A stretch of DNA of 22,381 nucleotides, taken from JASJBU01 sp965372385 (GTDB lineage Bacteria; Pseudomonadota; Gammaproteobacteria; Chromatiales; Chromatiaceae). The notes under the pieces are model-generated. The model made no database searches and had not been told where the DNA came from. It worked only from the letters and a program-made list of their open reading frames with translations. The DNA lies in NCBI GenBank assembly GCA_965372385.1, contig CBDVCD010000023.1, positions 1-22,381 of the forward strand, in the 5' to 3' direction. Within the stretch, counting starts at the first letter, position 1. The number at the start of each line of letters is the position of its first letter. Both the position numbers and the translations under genes were made by a program. Shown piece by piece: positions 8,000 through 15,807 of the stretch.

Positions 8000-9141
8000 T
8001 GACCCGGATCGAGATCAGCCCAGACGGTGATCGCTACCAGGCCGGCAGCCTGATCATCCGCCAAGCAACGCCGGCGGACGACAGGGCACTGCAGCAGATC
8101 CTGCGGGACAATCCCATGCAGGGCTGGCTGCGTCTGGCCCTGGAGCGCAGTCCATCCTATTTTTCCGGCGAAAACCTGCTAGGCCGATCCAGGGCCGTGA
8201 TTGGAGAGGATGCGGCCAAGGGTGGAGCAGTCATCGGCATGTACCACACCGCCTTCCTGCCAGTCTTCATCAACGGCAAGGTCGTGCAGGCCGGATACCT
8301 GGGTGAAATGCGCATCAACCCGGGCTACCGCCATCACCTGCGCATCCTCAAACATGGCTTCGCATCGGTCCGCCCGCTCAACCGGCCGGAATCGGACACT
8401 GCAGCGATCTGGTTCACCAGCATCGCCAGCGACAACCGAGCGGCCCGGCGGTTACTGGAATCTCAGCAGCGCAGCCTTCCCCGTTATGCACCCGTGGGAG
8501 AGCTGCAGACCCTGGCCATCTCGGTCCGTCACGGCAGGCGGCCTGAACTGCTTCGACCAGCAACCCAAGCCGACATTCCAGCAATCTGTCATTTCTACAA
8601 TCGCCAGGCAAGTCGATACAACTTTACTCCCTATCTGGACCCGGCCTGGCTGAATGGCTTAACAACATCCAGGGGACTCAACATCGAGGATTTCTGGCTG
8701 TTTAAGGAGGGTGAAAACATCGAGGCCTGTATCGCCGTGTGGGACCAGCGTCCTTTCAAACAAGCGGTGGTGCAGGGCTATCGATTTCCTCTGAACCATC
8801 TGAGGCCTGTTTACAACCTTTTCGCCCATCTGCAGGGAAAACCGCTGTTGCCGAAAACCGACTCCCGACTCGGGAGTGTCTACCTATCATTTTTCACCCT
8901 TTCACCAAAGGTTGAAAAACACGCGCTGAAGATCCTGCGTGAAGCGCTTCATATCGCCGGCGTGAAGACAGCAAAGATAGGGTTGATCGGTCTTTCAGCA
9001 ACCCATCCCCTGCTGCCTGAACTCAAGGCTTCGCTTCATCCCACGATCTATCGAACCTGTATTGAAACCGTCAGTTGGATTGATAGCGAGTCGGCGAATC
9101 TGGATGAAGCAATCGTACAACCTGAAATTGCAATTCTTTAG
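7999..9141 (+). CDS. Two-domain GNAT-like acyltransferase, last gene of the plus-strand operon
   Basis: About 380 residues, twice the size of one GNAT domain. Both halves open with a GNAT-like start: LIIRQATPADDRALQQI near residue 18 and LLRPATQADIPAICHFYNRQ near residue 188. The first half contains YLGEMRINPGYRHHLRILKHG, resembling the core strand and acetyl-CoA loop; the second half looks more degenerate. I choose the ATG at 7999, which overlaps the preceding stop as TGATG; a TTG one codon upstream is also possible. It is likely to acylate an amine or hydroxyl using acyl-CoA, perhaps on the product of the neighbouring GH3 and radical SAM enzymes; that link is inference from the operon. Its stop codon overlaps the end of a truncated reductase on the other strand. 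Confidence 0.8.
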   Translation: MTRIEISPDGDRYQAGSLIIRQATPADDRALQQILRDNPMQGWLRLALERSPSYFSGENLLGRSRAVIGEDAAKGGAVIGMYHTAFLPVFINGKVVQAGYLGEMRINPGYRHHLRILKHGFASVRPLNRPESDTAAIWFTSIASDNRAARRLLESQQRSLPRYAPVGELQTLAISVRHGRRPELLRPATQADIPAICHFYNRQASRYNFTPYLDPAWLNGLTTSRGLNIEDFWLFKEGENIEACIAVWDQRPFKQAVVQGYRFPLNHLRPVYNLFAHLQGKPLLPKTDSRLGSVYLSFFTLSPKVEKHALKILREALHIAGVKTAKIGLIGLSATHPLLPELKASLHPTIYRTCIETVSWIDSESANLDEAIVQPEIAIL

Positions 9142-9254
9142 ATGACCTCAATCGCCACTCCTGCCTCAGAAGCCGCTTGAACCGCCACCTCGGTCACCTG
9201 ATCTATTGCGCCGTTCTCTCGATAAGAACCATTCACAACGAGCAGTTGAGTCAT
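9138..9254 (-). pseudogene. Truncated flavodoxin-fold NAD(P)H/FMN reductase (N-terminus only)
   Basis: An ATG at 9254 preceded by AGGGTGA encodes MTQLLVVNGSYRENGAIDQV and continues to AIEVI, then TAA. This is the first strand, FMN-phosphate loop (NGSYRENG) and first helix of NADPH-dependent FMN reductases and related flavodoxin-fold proteins, which normally run to about 180-200 residues. Only 38 residues remain, and the stop falls right at the end of the convergent GNAT-like gene (TAG at 9139-9141). The rest was evidently lost at this junction, which is also where the two operons meet. It is not expected to be functional. Confidence 0.6.
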
Positions 9255-9324
9255 CACGTCACCCTTTGTGTATGCCATTCCAAAGTGATTATGGCCATGA
9301 TCGCCTACGAAGCAAAGCTGACGT

Positions 9325-9879
9325 TTAATCAAACAACAGGCGACTGAACTCGATCATCACACCACCAAAACCCAAGCCGTTACGATAACCATCGATAAGT
9401 GGATTCTCTATGGGATCGACACCTACATGCAGGGCCAGCAGTTTCCACTGCTCGTCCTCCTTGATGACAGTGGCTGTCCATTTCGAATCGAAGGCAAATT
9501 CCCGGCCATCACTCAATTCATAGGTATCTACCGAAGTACCATAGCAGACCCCGAAACGCCCACCGTAGATCCTGGTTTCAATCGTGGCCTCTGGCGCTAT
9601 GCGCAAGCCTTTCAGGATAGCATCGGGTTTCTTGAACCAATCATGTAACAGCTGCTTGAGGGGCCGTTCCTGGTTCACCAGCTCCTGATTCATCACCGTG
9701 ATCACATGGTCCTTGTGCAGATAGGCCTCCAGCAGTTCTGGGCGGTCGCTGTTCACCGCCTCCTGCGCCGTTTTCAGTAACTGACGCAATTGATCGTGAT
9801 CGGCCTGGGTGCCGGTCTCGGCATCAGCCAAAACAGTGGCGGAGAAGAGCATTACAAGCACGAATAACCATTTCTTCAT
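9325..9879 (-). CDS. Secreted NTF2-like (SnoaL/DUF4440-type) protein
   Basis: 184 residues from the ATG at 9879, supported by GGGAG upstream and by the ATGA overlap with the PAP2 gene. The N-terminus MKKWLFVLVMLFSATVLADA is a clear Sec signal peptide with likely cleavage after ALADA-like residues, placing the mature protein in the periplasm. The mature part has the cone-shaped NTF2-like pattern: helix DHDQLRQLLKTAQEAVNSDRPELLEAYL, then strands ending in FAFDSKWTATVIKEDEQWKLLALHVG. NTF2-like folds serve as small-ligand binding proteins or enzymes (isomerases, cyclases). The short C-terminal tail after VDPIENPLIDGYRNG looks cut off and could once have continued. It is the last gene of the long minus-strand operon. 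Confidence 0.75.
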   Translation of the reverse strand: MKKWLFVLVMLFSATVLADAETGTQADHDQLRQLLKTAQEAVNSDRPELLEAYLHKDHVITVMNQELVNQERPLKQLLHDWFKKPDAILKGLRIAPEATIETRIYGGRFGVCYGTSVDTYELSDGREFAFDSKWTATVIKEDEQWKLLALHVGVDPIENPLIDGYRNGLGFGGVMIEFSRLLFD

Positions 9880-10544
9880 CTCAAATTCTCCCTTGCGATA
9901 AGCGATAACAACGGTGGATTCTGCCGCATTGTCCAGTGCAGGACCATACTGTGGCAGACGACAGCAACGAAAAATCCAGTGACAACGTCCAGTACATGGT
10001 GCTGATGTGTCAACAGGGTGGACACTGCAATACAGATCAGCCAGATCCAAAGCCCGACCCGAGCCAGCAAGGGCGCATTCTGCCCACAGGCCAGCACGGC
10101 CAGGGTTGAGAACACCAGGTGCAACGAAGGCACCAGATTGTGCGGCGCATCCAGGATGAAGATCAGTTCATAGAGTGCCTCGTAACCGACCGGCAGGACC
10201 CGTTCGAATCCCAGCCGGGCGGGAAGCAGCAGCCAGATCGATGCAGCAACGAACAAACCGAGGATGGCCGCCAGGGCTTCATTGCGTGCGCGCTCTCGCG
10301 GCAGAGTAAAGAGCGGCAGGCAGAACAGCAGAAACATGGAGAAGTAGACCCAGATCGCCCCAGGCACCAGCGGGATAGCCAATTCCGCGGGCAGATAGAG
10401 GTCGAGCAGATCCTCCCGCTGCCGGGTCAGCCAGTTGCTGACACCGTAGATCGGAAGAAAAAGGAGATCGATGAGCAGACACCAGCCCAGCACAGTGCGC
10501 AAAGTGGGGCCGTCCGGCAGACGAAACCAGGGTTGTGCATTCAC
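9876..10544 (-). CDS. PAP2-superfamily membrane phosphatase/phosphotransferase-like protein
   Basis: 222 residues with about six hydrophobic segments. PAP2 motif 2 appears as PSLH at residues 139-142 and motif 3 as S-T-x5-H-x3-D at 175-186, with His182 and Asp186 as the expected catalytic pair; the usual Arg after Ser is Thr here. A canonical motif 1 (KxxxxxxRP) is not evident; LPARLGFERVLP is the closest. The pattern resembles inositol-phosphoceramide-synthase-like PAP2 proteins, which act on lipid phosphates in the membrane. The GTG start overlaps the desaturase stop (GTGA) and the stop overlaps the next start (ATGA). A role in removing or transferring a phosphate on a lipid product is inference from its neighbours. 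Confidence 0.8.
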   Translation of the reverse strand: MNAQPWFRLPDGPTLRTVLGWCLLIDLLFLPIYGVSNWLTRQREDLLDLYLPAELAIPLVPGAIWVYFSMFLLFCLPLFTLPRERARNEALAAILGLFVAASIWLLLPARLGFERVLPVGYEALYELIFILDAPHNLVPSLHLVFSTLAVLACGQNAPLLARVGLWIWLICIAVSTLLTHQHHVLDVVTGFFVAVVCHSMVLHWTMRQNPPLLSLIARENLR

Positions 10545-11497
10545 ATCGCCGACTCCAGCTCACGCTCGAGCTCCGGCGTCGGTTTACCCGGATCGGGCTC
10601 CTTGGTGCGTCGAGGACCCAGCCACAGGCTCCAGTAGATTCGCGCCCAGCCAGGTCGGGGGCGCGTCTGGTCAACCAGGCCCGGCAAGGCCGTCCAGGGT
10701 GCGGCCGGGTACTGGTGGTGGGCAAGATGGTAGTGGTAGTTGAGGAACAGAGCGCGGGTGATCCGGCTCACGCGCAGATTCCAGGCGCCGTTACGAATGT
10801 CACGTGGTGTCCAGGCGTGCGTAGCGTATTGCACCGCGCACCAAAGGAGCGCAAACGTGCCATAGCAGGCCAACCACCCGACCCAGTGCAAATCCAGGAC
10901 GAGGAACAATCCGATCTGAAAAACCACGGTGAAGAGAACCTCCAGCCTGACCCGCCGGGTCGGCGCCCGGCAGATATCCTCCACCATCGGACGCATGCCG
11001 TAGAACTCCGACACCTTTTCGCGAAAGAGACGGGTCTGCAGGAGGCCTGCCCCGTAGAGGAGACAGGCGAGCGGCGCCGACAGCCAGTAGAAACCACTGA
11101 GCAGGCAAGCCAGGCGAAAGCTCGCCAACCACATCGGCGTGCCCGGCGTGACATAGTCAAAGAGTTCCAGGTCGGTGCGGTTGCGGCGGTGGTGACCCAG
11201 ATGGCTGACACGCTGGATGGTGAAACCGGTGGGGAAAAACGCCGCACAGACAAGACCGAAGGCCTCGTTCATGCGACGATTTGGATGGAAGATCCCATGC
11301 ACCGCCTCGTGCAGCAGGGAGAAGATCGTATTGTTGAGCAGAGCGAAACCCAGGCCGGCGGCCAGCCAGTGCCACCAACTCTGGGCGTGCGACCCCAACC
11401 AGAGGAAACCGGCTACCGCGATCCAGCAGGTCACGGCCAGGGCCAGGTTTAGGTGAGCGGGTATCCGCCAGGTCTGGTGAGGTGCGGCGGCGTTCAT
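10541..11497 (-). CDS. Membrane fatty acid desaturase family protein
   Basis: 318 residues with four or more transmembrane stretches and three histidine boxes of the membrane di-iron desaturase/hydroxylase superfamily: HEAVH (63-67), HLGHH (99-103) and HYHLAHH (255-261). These enzymes use O2 and a di-iron centre to insert a double bond or hydroxyl into acyl or polyene chains. The sequence around box 1, GIFHPNRRMNEAFG, and box 2, HRRNRTDLE, is like bacterial desaturase-type proteins of unknown regiospecificity. It overlaps the hexapeptide protein gene upstream by four bases and the PAP2 gene downstream by four bases. The neighbourhood suggests the substrate is a lipid or acyl chain handled by this locus, not general membrane lipid, but that is inference. 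Confidence 0.88.
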   Translation of the reverse strand: MNAAAPHQTWRIPAHLNLALAVTCWIAVAGFLWLGSHAQSWWHWLAAGLGFALLNNTIFSLLHEAVHGIFHPNRRMNEAFGLVCAAFFPTGFTIQRVSHLGHHRRNRTDLELFDYVTPGTPMWLASFRLACLLSGFYWLSAPLACLLYGAGLLQTRLFREKVSEFYGMRPMVEDICRAPTRRVRLEVLFTVVFQIGLFLVLDLHWVGWLACYGTFALLWCAVQYATHAWTPRDIRNGAWNLRVSRITRALFLNYHYHLAHHQYPAAPWTALPGLVDQTRPRPGWARIYWSLWLGPRRTKEPDPGKPTPELERELESAM

Positions 11498-12156
11498 TGC
11501 CGTTTTCCGTCCAGGTAACGATTATAGGGGGCGAGCCGAGTGGTGGCGGCAAGGGTCTCTCCGGGGCCAATCACACAGCCTGGACCGATGCTGGTGCGGG
11601 CGCCGATCACCGCCCCCGCACCGATGACGATGGTCTCGATATCCACCAGAAACCGGCCGTTTTCCCTGCGCGCGAGATGGCCGCTCATCAGGGTGTCGCT
11701 GCCGATGACACTGCCGTAGCCGGTCTCCAGATAGGGCCTGTCCAGCATACGAGCCGCCGGTGCCCAGAAGGTGGCGGAATGGACCCGCGCACCCCATAGA
11801 TTCAGCCACAAAGGATAGAGCCCCGGCACCAGACGCAGCAGCTCCTCCAGCCAGGGCAGACGATTGAACGGCATCTGTAACTGCAGCAGCAGCCACCAGA
11901 CGCGAAAGGCGCGACTATGCTGCACGATCCCCCGCCCTCTCGGCTTGCCGAACAGCAGGATCAGGAGTCGACCCAGCAGCGGCGGAAGCATGTACAGCAG
12001 GCCGATGAATACCCACAGCCCGGCCAAGAAGTCATCTGTTAGACCAAGGCTGGCAGCGAGCATGGCTGCAATCAGCAGCACGGGCAGGAAGTTCCCCAGC
12101 AGGGCGAAGCGGCTGACCGGCTCGGATAGCGGTGATTGAAAGTCCTGCTCAGGCAT
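11494..12156 (-). CDS. Hexapeptide-repeat (left-handed beta-helix) acyltransferase-like membrane protein
   Basis: 220 residues from the ATG at 12156, which overlaps the diiron oxygenase stop by eight bases (ATGCCTGA); longer in-frame starts upstream lie inside that gene and are unlikely. Two hydrophobic segments occupy about residues 17-70 (FLPVLLIAAMLAASLGL and FIGLLYMLPPLLGRLLILLF). The C-terminal half shows [LIV]-G-x4 hexapeptide turns: VIGSDTLMSGHL, then IVIGAGAVIGARTSIGPGCVIGPGE. Such beta-helix domains bind acyl-CoA or similar donors in acetyl- and acyltransferases; related membrane-linked versions occur at the ends of some NRPS-like proteins. The catalytic His typical of LacA/CysE enzymes is not clearly placed. 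A transfer step on the locus product is plausible. Confidence 0.75.
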   Translation of the reverse strand: MPEQDFQSPLSEPVSRFALLGNFLPVLLIAAMLAASLGLTDDFLAGLWVFIGLLYMLPPLLGRLLILLFGKPRGRGIVQHSRAFRVWWLLLQLQMPFNRLPWLEELLRLVPGLYPLWLNLWGARVHSATFWAPAARMLDRPYLETGYGSVIGSDTLMSGHLARRENGRFLVDIETIVIGAGAVIGARTSIGPGCVIGPGETLAATTRLAPYNRYLDGKRQ

Positions 12157-13117
12157 AGTCGGGAATCCAGTTGGCGAGCCTATCCAATTCCGGGCAGCGG
12201 TGGAACAGCTTCCACGCCCGAGGGGCCAGACGCCGAGAGAGCAGGCTGGCGAGAAAATCCGGGGTGCGGCGGAGATTGACAATCTCCCGCATCATGGCCG
12301 GGCGAAGGCCAGCAAGTTCGGGGTAGTCGCGGATCAGTTGCTCAACCACCCGCACCCCGGCTCCGTAAGCACTGGGAAACAGTATGGCCTTGAGAATGCG
12401 TTCGAACAGCCAGCCATCCAGCCGGCGGGAGAGCTTACCCCGTTGTGCGTAGCAGCTCTCGAACAACAATCGATCGATGAGGGTGTGACGGCGCTCGTCC
12501 CGGGTGTGTTCCCGGTGGACGGCCAGCCAATTGGGCTCGGCCCCACCCAGTTCATGACTCCCATCCATGGCAGCAAGATCCCTGGCCATGGCCAGGGAGG
12601 ATTCCTCGATGAAGAAGAGCAGCCAGAGTGGGTGGGCCAACCAGCGGGCGGTGCGTCCCATCAGGCTGATGAATGCGCGCATCTCGGTGGAGGGAGGAAA
12701 GAAGAAAAAGTCCGTATCACGGTAGAGGTCCGGTCGGCTGGCTCGGTTGAGGGCAACGAAGGCCACATCGTGTTCTTTCTCCTCGCGCAGCATTTCCAAC
12801 AACAAGCGGTGCAGCATGGGCATTTGCAAAGCCTCCAGCCGCCGCGCCAGAGACGGCAGGATGGCCTGCACCAGGTAGCGCTCGAAAAGCATGATCACCT
12901 CATTGGTGCGCATGGCATAGAGTTGTGCATAACGGAGCTGATACCGGCGGTCCAAATCTGGCCACAGCGGAGTGTAATAAAGTTGGGTATAGGTAGGCGG
13001 CAGAAAAACCTTATCCGCATCGATGGCGCCCAGTTCCACGGGTTGGGTGCGCTGACCATCCGCCTGCATGGCATGCAGGACCTTGCGGGCGATGGCTTCA
13101 GGATCGTGGGATATCAT
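12149..13117 (-). CDS. AurF-like diiron oxygenase
   Basis: 322 residues, all helical, similar in size to p-aminobenzoate N-oxygenase AurF. Candidate iron ligands match the AurF spacing: Glu79, Glu113 and His116 in REEKEHD, Glu171 or Glu172 in IEES, and His204, Glu208 and His211 in HTRDERRH (the H-x3-E-x2-H seen in AurF). AurF oxidises an aromatic amine to a nitro group; relatives such as CmlI do the same in chloramphenicol biosynthesis, and others catalyse different oxidations. Here the substrate is unknown. The gene overlaps the preceding radical SAM gene by 20 bases and the following hexapeptide gene by eight, so it sits firmly within the biosynthetic operon. The coexistence of an O2-using enzyme with radical SAM enzymes is notable. 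Confidence 0.8.
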   Translation of the reverse strand: MISHDPEAIARKVLHAMQADGQRTQPVELGAIDADKVFLPPTYTQLYYTPLWPDLDRRYQLRYAQLYAMRTNEVIMLFERYLVQAILPSLARRLEALQMPMLHRLLLEMLREEKEHDVAFVALNRASRPDLYRDTDFFFFPPSTEMRAFISLMGRTARWLAHPLWLLFFIEESSLAMARDLAAMDGSHELGGAEPNWLAVHREHTRDERRHTLIDRLLFESCYAQRGKLSRRLDGWLFERILKAILFPSAYGAGVRVVEQLIRDYPELAGLRPAMMREIVNLRRTPDFLASLLSRRLAPRAWKLFHRCPELDRLANWIPDYA

Positions 13118-14456
13118 GGCTCAGGGTGGATCGTCGACCGAAGTACATGCCGTGCTTCTTGAACACCTCTTTACGGAACACCGGGTTGAAGCGCAGGTAA
13201 GTGAACAGGCGTACAGGATTGCGCAGATTGGTTTTGAAGTCCAGCAGGCGATGGACCAGGGAAGGCAGGGAGCTAAAGTTGGCGCGGGCCTCGAAACAGG
13301 CCTCGGTGAGCTCATCGGCGCTCATGCGCGCCGGTTGAAAGGGTGCGTAGTTGAAACGGTACTCGGGGTGCAACCACCATTTCCCCTCATAAAGCAAACG
13401 GCCCTGCTCGCACAATTGATCGTAGAGCGGCGTACTGGGATAGGGTGTGAGAATGTTGAAGGCGGCGAAGGTGAAACGGTTCTCCAGGGCAAAATCCAGG
13501 GTGCGGCGGATTGAGTCCCGGGTCTCATGGTCGTAGCCGAGCACGAAGGCGGCCCAGGTCTGCAGACCATAGTCACGCAGCATGCGCACCTGGCTGCGGT
13601 AGCCGTCGAAGGCGTGCAGGTTCTGGCCCTTGCGCATCTCGGTGAGATTGTCCGGGGTGATGGACTCGAAACCGATCACATGCCCAAGACAGCCGCTCTG
13701 CATCATCAGGTCCATCAGTTCGGTATCGCGCAGCATGTCCAGGCTGGTTTGACTCACCCAACGGATTTTGAGGGGGATGAGGGCGCGGAACAGCTCCTTG
13801 GCGGCCCTGCGATCGGCGCACAGATTGTCGTCGACGAAGAAGACCAGTTTGCGTTTCTGGACAGCGATCTCACGCAGTACCTCGTCCACTCTGCGAACGA
13901 AGTGCCGGCTGTCGAAGTAGCTGGCGATGGTGCAGAAATTACAGCGGAAATGGCAGCCACGGGAGAACTGCATCAGGGTGATGGGCAGGTACCCCTTACC
14001 CACAAAGAGATCTCGTCTTGGCAGCACACCGGGGTGGGCGATCCCAGGCGACGCCCGGTAGATGGGTTGCAGACGGCCCGCTTCCGCATCGTCGAGGATC
14101 TTGTGCCAGATGGTCTCTGCATCCCCCAGCAGGATTGCATCGGCATGCTGCAGGCACTCATCCGGGATGAGTGTGGGATGCACACCGCCCATCAGCACCG
14201 GCACACCTCGCCTGCGGTACTCGACGGCAATCTCGTAGCTGCGCTTGGCGGTATAGGTCTCCACCGTAATGGCGACCAGATCGGTGGGGTCATCGTAGGG
14301 GATGGGCTCCATCCGGTCGTCGAAAAAGGCGACCTCATGCCGTGCTGGGGTCAGGCCGGCCAATACGCCGATCTGCAGAGGTTCCATGCGTCCCTCGTCG
14401 ATGTAGGACCCGCGCAGCATGCGACCGATATTAGGCTTGATCAGCGTAACTTTCAT
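13098..14456 (-). CDS. B12-binding-type radical SAM protein (paralogue C)
   Basis: About 452 residues from the ATG at 14456 (MKVTLIKPNIGRML...). A longer in-frame reading from 14567 would extend deep into the upstream gene and adds an uncharacteristic N-terminus. The cobalamin-type Rossmann domain shows LVAITVETYTAKRSYEIA and VPVLMGGVHPTLIPDE; the radical SAM cluster cysteines are 168, 172 and 175 (CxxxCxxC), followed by FFVDDNLC, GHVIGFESITPDNLTEMRKG and ILTPYPSTPLY. The C-terminal WWLHPEYRFNYAPFQPARM block ties it to paralogues B and D. It overlaps the upstream radical SAM gene by 26 bases and the downstream diiron gene by 20. The reaction is unknown; radical C-methylation or C-C bond rearrangement are the leading options for the family. 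Confidence 0.92.
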   Translation of the reverse strand: MKVTLIKPNIGRMLRGSYIDEGRMEPLQIGVLAGLTPARHEVAFFDDRMEPIPYDDPTDLVAITVETYTAKRSYEIAVEYRRRGVPVLMGGVHPTLIPDECLQHADAILLGDAETIWHKILDDAEAGRLQPIYRASPGIAHPGVLPRRDLFVGKGYLPITLMQFSRGCHFRCNFCTIASYFDSRHFVRRVDEVLREIAVQKRKLVFFVDDNLCADRRAAKELFRALIPLKIRWVSQTSLDMLRDTELMDLMMQSGCLGHVIGFESITPDNLTEMRKGQNLHAFDGYRSQVRMLRDYGLQTWAAFVLGYDHETRDSIRRTLDFALENRFTFAAFNILTPYPSTPLYDQLCEQGRLLYEGKWWLHPEYRFNYAPFQPARMSADELTEACFEARANFSSLPSLVHRLLDFKTNLRNPVRLFTYLRFNPVFRKEVFKKHGMYFGRRSTLSHDIPRS

Positions 14457-15807
14457 GTAACCGGGCGCTCTCGCCCAAACCTTTGCCTTGTTTGTTGAGA
14501 ATCTCGGCCCGTGATATCCAGTTAGCCAGCAGGGCGATATCCAGATACCTCCAGGAGACAGCTCCAAACGGCCAGGGGCGTAAGCGCTCGGCCATCGAGA
14601 CCAGGCTATAGAAACCCAGGCGAGCTTCGAAACAGCCCTGCTCCAACTCCTCCGGGGTCATGCCCTGCGGCCGGAAGGTGGCCTGTCCATACCGGTAGCC
14701 GGCGTCCAGCCACCAGCGTTCGTGCAACAGCCGGCCCTGCTGTCGCAGACGCGTATAAAGCGGGCTGCCCGGCGTAGGGGTAAGCGGATTGAAATTGGCG
14801 ATGCAGAGGCGCTGGGAACGGGCGAAATCGAGCGTTTCGGCGAACCCAGCGTAACTGTCCTCAGCGTAACCGAAGACGAATGTGCCATAGACCAGGATGC
14901 TCCGTTCGTGCAATCTCGCTATCGCCTGCTCATAGACCTGCGGTCCGCGATTCCAGCCCTTGCCCATCTCCTGCAGGTTGCCTCGCCGCAGGGATTCAAA
15001 GCCGATCAGAACCATGAAGCAGCCGCTTTCCGCCAACAGATCGAGCAGGCCCTCGTCCCGGCACAGGTCCAGGCTGATCTGGCAACACCACTGCTTACGC
15101 TGCAGCAGAGGTAAACTTTTATTGAGTTGGATCAGGGCTTCGAGCAGGGAGACGAACTGCCTGCGGGAATTGAACAGGTTGTCATCCACAAAGAAGATAC
15201 GCCGATGTCGGGCGGCGACAAATTCCGACAGGGTCCGTTCGACGGGATAGGCGGCCTGTCGCTCTCCATAGAATGCACGAATGGAGCAGAACTCACAGGT
15301 GAAACGGCAGCCGCGGCCCTGCTGGATCAGGGAAATGGGGGCATAGCGCTTGCCAGCATAGGCGCTTCGATCCGGCAGTATATCCAGCACGGGGCCCGTG
15401 CCCGGATCACGGTAGTATCGCCGCAGCCGACCGGCCGCGAAGTCATCGAGCAGCCCCGGCCAAGTGGTCTCAGCATCGCCGACCACCACGGCATCGGCAT
15501 ACTCCAATGCTTCGTCGGGACAAAAACTGGGGTGATAGCCCCCCATCACCACCGGGATACCGCGCCGGCGAAAACCGTCGGCGAGTTCATAGGCCCGGCG
15601 GGCGGTGAAGGTCTCAACCGTGAATGCAATCAGATCGGCCTGCGCCTCGAGATCGACGCTCTCCAGCCGTTCATCCACGAACTCGAACACCACCTGCGGC
15701 GGCGTCAGGGCCTTGAGCAGGCCCACCGCCAGCGGCTCCATGGCATCCCTGGAACGGAAGTCGCCCATATTAGGACGGATCAATAGGATTCGGTCAAGAC
15801 GATTCAT
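14431..15807 (-). CDS. B12-binding-type radical SAM protein (paralogue D)
   Basis: 458 residues. N-terminal cobalamin-type domain with LIAFTVETFTARRAYELA and IPVVMGGYHPSFCPDEA; radical SAM CxxxCxxC at cysteines 167, 171 and 174, then IFFVDDNLF, MVLIGFESLRRGNLQEMGKG, FVFGYAEDS and LTPTPGSPLY. The C-terminal WWLDAGYRYGQATFRPQGM block is shared with paralogues B and C. An insertion relative to its paralogues after the FFVDDN motif (LIQLNKSLPLLQRKQW) brings in a Cys-Cys pair. It overlaps the RND pump gene upstream by 14 bases and paralogue C downstream by 26, so pump and enzymes are made from one message. The substrate is unknown. Confidence 0.92.
   Translation of the reverse strand: MNRLDRILLIRPNMGDFRSRDAMEPLAVGLLKALTPPQVVFEFVDERLESVDLEAQADLIAFTVETFTARRAYELADGFRRRGIPVVMGGYHPSFCPDEALEYADAVVVGDAETTWPGLLDDFAAGRLRRYYRDPGTGPVLDILPDRSAYAGKRYAPISLIQQGRGCRFTCEFCSIRAFYGERQAAYPVERTLSEFVAARHRRIFFVDDNLFNSRRQFVSLLEALIQLNKSLPLLQRKQWCCQISLDLCRDEGLLDLLAESGCFMVLIGFESLRRGNLQEMGKGWNRGPQVYEQAIARLHERSILVYGTFVFGYAEDSYAGFAETLDFARSQRLCIANFNPLTPTPGSPLYTRLRQQGRLLHERWWLDAGYRYGQATFRPQGMTPEELEQGCFEARLGFYSLVSMAERLRPWPFGAVSWRYLDIALLANWISRAEILNKQGKGLGESARLHESYADQA

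Noticed and set aside
9141..9325. Transcription terminator between the two convergent operons
   Set aside because: No GC-rich stem with a T-run was found in this stretch on either strand.
10535..11452. 305-codon open frame on the plus strand opposite the desaturase gene
   Set aside because: The minus strand encodes all three histidine boxes; the plus frame is low-complexity, rich in Gln, Arg and Pro, with no recognisable domain.
12200..13162. Long open frame on the plus strand opposite the diiron oxygenase gene
   Set aside because: It is antisense to a gene with clear metal-ligand motifs, shows no family signature, and such frames are common opposite GC-rich genes.
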